Source of the DNA: Verrucomicrobia bacterium UBA1263
Lineage (GTDB): Bacteria > Verrucomicrobiota > Verrucomicrobiia > Limisphaerales > UBA1412
DNA: 7,852 bases
Assembly (NCBI GenBank): GCA_002308515.1
Contig: DBVN01000072.1
Coordinates: 1-7,852, forward strand
Reading direction: 5' to 3'
Positions 5,055-7,852 of this stretch are shown here, piece after piece. Position 1 is the first letter of the stretch. Each line of letters opens with the position of its first letter. Below the pieces are notes generated by a model. It had not been told where the DNA came from. It ran no database searches and saw nothing but the letters and a program-made list of their open reading frames with translations. The position numbers and the translations under genes were made by a program.

Positions 5055-7852
5055 TTACTTGGTCAGGCGATAGAACGCCGCGGCTTCGCTCATCGGGACT
5101 CTGACCTGATAGGCACCACCCACCAGTGCAGGTTCGATGATCGTCCAGTTGGCGCTGTCGGCTGTCGGAGCCACTTCCAGGCTGGCATTGCTGGACACTG
5201 CCCAGCTCAGGACCAGCTCGTCGCCTTCAACAGCGTAAGCCAGTTCCAGATCCGTCACCGGAGGTTCCGGAGTGTTGATGATCCAATCAGAGAACACCGC
5301 GGTGGCGTCATTGCTGTCCGCGTTGTGTGAGGTCACCCACAGACCAATGTACAGAGGCTTGCTGGTGCCGATGGCACCGTCAGCCCAATTATCGGTCTCT
5401 ACTGTGGACTGCTGCACCCATTCGCCTTCTTCCTTGGCGTAGTAGGTTCTCAGTGTACCGCCTGTCTTGGCGATGCGCAGCCAGGTCGGATTCACGATCG
5501 GTGAACCGCTGTGGACTGTGCTGTCATCAGAGACATTGGCACCCACGGCATTGCGCCATGAAGTCCAGTAGTCATTGCTGGATCCGCCCACCTGATTGAG
5601 GGCCTGGATCTGAGCGCTGACATGACGTCCGTTGCCGGGGATCGTGCCGTCTTCATTAGCCTCGCGAACGGTCAGACCAGCCTTGGCCCAGGCGTTGGAG
5701 TTCGCGGTGAAGCTGTCGATCTTGACGCTCATATCGAAGTCGCCTTCGATCGCCTCATAGACATAGAAGAACTGGTCGTCTGTGCCCCAAACGTCCGCGC
5801 CGCAGCCCTTCACGGTGAAGGTGCCGGCCGGATTCTCTGACACACTGCCGATAGCGGAACCGGTGTAGTTCACGTTCGCCGTGCTGTAGGTCGGTGCAGG
5901 AGCATTGCCCCAAACGGTGACATTGCTGAATTTCTCCCAGCCGTAGTCAGGAGCCTGACGGGTGAAGATACCCAGACCGAAGCGGATGCCTTCGCTGACC
6001 GGGAAGTCGAGGGTCACGCCCGCGACACCGTCCAGAGACAGAACCGCGGTCTCACCATCAACGGTGATGCTCATGACATGCTCGCCCGCGTCCGCGGTGA
6101 ACGCGCCAATGACATTGCTGCCGCCAGTGGCTTTATCGTCAGCGGCGCCGGTCTGCTTGTTCCAGCCCCAGCCGTGATAAGCACCGTCATCCACACTCTG
6201 GCTGAAGTTGATCCACTTGCTGCCGTCAGCGTTGCTGACGATGATGCAGGAACGGACACCTGTGCAACCATCATTGTAGCCGTAAGCGGCGCGAGTGGCC
6301 TCGAAGGTCACCGGAGCGTCCGCGCTGGCGCTGTAGGTATCTGCCAGATACAGAGTTCTGCCGCCCCAGTAGTTGGAGCCCAGTGTGAATTCCAGGAACA
6401 ATCCATTGTCCACGCTGTAGTTCAGTTCGCCATCGCTGTTCGGATAGCTGTTGTATTCAAACGGTCTGTTGTCGATCGTCCAGGCATCGCCCAGTTCAGG
6501 ACCTGTGAAGTCATCCGTAAAGACCTTGCTTTGCAGGATGCTGAGGGTCGCCGGTTTGCTGGTGACAGTACCACCCGCGTTGGCCACTTCCACAGTGTAC
6601 TCACCTTCATCCGCGATGGAAGCCGCGGGAATGGTGTAAGTCGGATCGCTGATGTATTCGATCGGCGTGCCGTCTTTGAACCAGGTATAAACCAGATCCT
6701 TACCGCTCGCGACTACTGTAAAGGCGGCAGGTTCGCCCGCGGCCACAGTCACATTGCTCGGCTGAGAAATGATGATCGGAGCGTTCGGAGCCGGATTATC
6801 GGAACCAAGGATCTTCACATAGTTGAAGACAGAGTCCACATCATCACCGACCGCGCGTGCGTACACACCGAAACCGAAGTGGATGTCTTCTTCCACCGGG
6901 AAGTCGAGGACCACGTAGCGAGTACCGTCCACAAAGACCTGGAGGTTCTCACCGTCGGCAATCAGTTGAACTGTCGCCAGACCATGACCAGGAGTGACCA
7001 TGGTATTGGGTACACCATTGTTCTTGTCATCGGAAGCACCTGTCTGCTTGTTCCAGCCCCAGCCGTAATCGCTGCCGCTGTCGTAGCATTGATCAATGTG
7101 GATCCACTTGCTGTAGTCACCATTGCAGATGATGATAGAGCTGCGGGCACCGGTCGCGCCAGAGCCGTAGTTGAAGGACTCACGAGAGACTTCATAAGTC
7201 AGAGGATCGGCCTTGCTGGCTTTGAATCCCTTGGTCGTGATATAAGCTCTGCCCGGCCAGTACTGACCTGTGGCATAGATATGCATATAAACGCTGCCTT
7301 CGCCGCTGTACATCGTGTAGTAATCGTAATCCACATCGGCCTCCGGATACTGGCTGTATTCAAAGCCCTTGGTATCGAGATACCAGTCAGCAGTGCTGAT
7401 GTCGGCGGCGGAGAAATCATCCTCAAAGAGGACACTGCCCGTATTGGCGGAATGCACCTTCACGGTGTCAGCCGTCATCTTGTAATTGCCGCTGTTGGCA
7501 AGGGTGACAAAGGTATCACCTGTACCGACCTTCGTCAGAGGGATAGACTGATATCTGTCAGAACCGCTGTTCAGACTGATGGTCTTGGTCGCGCCTGTAT
7601 CAAAGGCCGCCACATCCGGATTGTCAATGGTCAGAGTCAGCTCTGTACCCGCGTTGAGGATAGCGTTCGGAACTACGATGCTCACAACACCGCTGCCTTC
7701 GCTGACGTCGATCTCAGTGGTATCCATCGAGATGAACGGTGTGCCGTAAACCTTCACATTGTCATAAGAGAATCCAATGTAGTTGTTCCCGGTGTAACCT
7801 GTACCGCCCAGGGCGAAAATAACACTGTCCAGAGACAGGCTGATGGAACCGC
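5055..7852 (-). CDS. large modular secreted protein with duplicated LamG-like modules, Ig-like and DUF1349-like domains (N-terminus beyond right edge)
   Basis: The C-terminal 931 residues of a probable extracellular protein; the frame is open through base 7850, so the GTG at 7757 is not the true start. Counting from the first visible codon, residues 1-37 end one beta-sandwich (IGFSYDNVKVYG, a typical LamG-like closing strand). Residues 39-137 form an all-beta linker domain. Module A (about 141-349) and module B (about 443-648) are copies of one LamG/concanavalin-like fold, sharing FEYxxYP, WGWNKQTG and a ground pattern of LDFPVxExIxFG. Between them (359-440) is an Ig-like domain (QPSNVTVAAGEPAAFTV, DEGEYTVEVAN). 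Residues about 653-859 resemble DUF1349 (VWGTDDQFFYVYEAIEGDF, WAKAGLTVREA). The final 69 residues are a small beta domain ending AAFYRLTK. No catalytic motif or sorting signal is visible. Glycan binding or adhesion is a reasonable guess, not shown. A terminator follows the stop. Confidence 0.85.
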   Translation of the reverse strand, partial: GSISLSLDSVIFALGGTGYTGNNYIGFSYDNVKVYGTPFISMDTTEIDVSEGSGVVSIVVPNAILNAGTELTLTIDNPDVAAFDTGATKTISLNSGSDRYQSIPLTKVGTGDTFVTLANSGNYKMTADTVKVHSANTGSVLFEDDFSAADISTADWYLDTKGFEYSQYPEADVDYDYYTMYSGEGSVYMHIYATGQYWPGRAYITTKGFKASKADPLTYEVSRESFNYGSGATGARSSIIICNGDYSKWIHIDQCYDSGSDYGWGWNKQTGASDDKNNGVPNTMVTPGHGLATVQLIADGENLQVFVDGTRYVVLDFPVEEDIHFGFGVYARAVGDDVDSVFNYVKILGSDNPAPNAPIIISQPSNVTVAAGEPAAFTVVASGKDLVYTWFKDGTPIEYISDPTYTIPAASIADEGEYTVEVANAGGTVTSKPATLSILQSKVFTDDFTGPELGDAWTIDNRPFEYNSYPNSDGELNYSVDNGLFLEFTLGSNYWGGRTLYLADTYSASADAPVTFEATRAAYGYNDGCTGVRSCIIVSNADGSKWINFSQSVDDGAYHGWGWNKQTGAADDKATGGSNVIGAFTADAGEHVMSITVDGETAVLSLDGVAGVTLDFPVSEGIRFGLGIFTRQAPDYGWEKFSNVTVWGNAPAPTYSTANVNYTGSAIGSVSENPAGTFTVKGCGADVWGTDDQFFYVYEAIEGDFDMSVKIDSFTANSNAWAKAGLTVREANEDGTIPGNGRHVSAQIQALNQVGGSSNDYWTSWRNAVGANVSDDSTVHSGSPIVNPTWLRIAKTGGTLRTYYAKEEGEWVQQSTVETDNWADGAIGTSKPLYIGLWVTSHNADSNDATAVFSDWIINTPEPPVTDLELAYAVEGDELVLSWAVSSNASLEVAPTADSANWTIIEPALVGGAYQVRVPMSEAAAFYRLTK
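5907..7430 (-). repeat. intragenic module duplication (copy A 6804-7430, copy B 5907-6524)
   Basis: Two diverged copies of a roughly 205-residue LamG-like module lie in the same gene about 280 bases apart, with the Ig-like domain coded between them. At DNA level the most conserved part is a 25-base identical block at 7042-7066 and 6151-6175, coding for the WGWNKQTG core. The rest aligns mainly at protein level, so the duplication is not recent. Copy B has Cys498, Cys504 where copy A has Thr/Ser-like residues and its own Cys pair (211, 224) elsewhere, counting from the GTG at 7757. Confidence 0.75.

Overview
The window looks like chromosomal DNA of a Gram-negative bacterium, most likely from the PVC group (Lentisphaerota, Kiritimatiellota or Verrucomicrobiota). 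This rests on two features of the large secreted protein at the right: chained Ig-like and LamG-like modules, and a C-terminus ending in FYRL plus two residues. Both are common in that group. The placement is an inference from style, not a phylogenetic result.

Left part (1-1829, minus strand): a two-gene operon. A secreted SGNH-type hydrolase is followed after 15 bases by a TviB/WbpO-type UDP-N-acetylhexosamine 6-dehydrogenase, which is cut by the left edge. This suggests a surface polysaccharide locus continuing to the left. Middle (2029-4521): a PlsC-type acyltransferase (plus) converges on a GmhA-type SIS-domain isomerase (minus). The isomerase is divergent from a ferrochelatase (plus) with a cysteine cluster suggestive of an iron-sulfur centre. 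Together these cover envelope lipid, heptose or sugar-phosphate, and heme chemistry. They do not form one operon, because the strands alternate.

The 533-base gap from 4522 to 5054 is the most unusual part. It has no convincing gene. It holds three tandem units of about 130 bases, each with a sigma70-like promoter (17-base spacer), a 5' hairpin, an AU-rich linker and a terminator hairpin with 7-8 T. The three terminators have different stems but the same loop region, TCGGGTGA. The third promoter is a perfect TTGACA-17-TATAAT. I read this as a tandem array of three related small RNAs of about 80-90 nt, which I cannot assign to a known family. A bidirectional terminator and a nested pair of hairpins follow.

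Right part (5055-7852, minus strand): the C-terminal 931 residues of a large, probably secreted, modular protein. It has two copies of a LamG-like module around an Ig-like domain, then a DUF1349-like domain and a short C-terminal beta domain. The reading frame stays open through the right edge, so its N-terminus lies outside the window.
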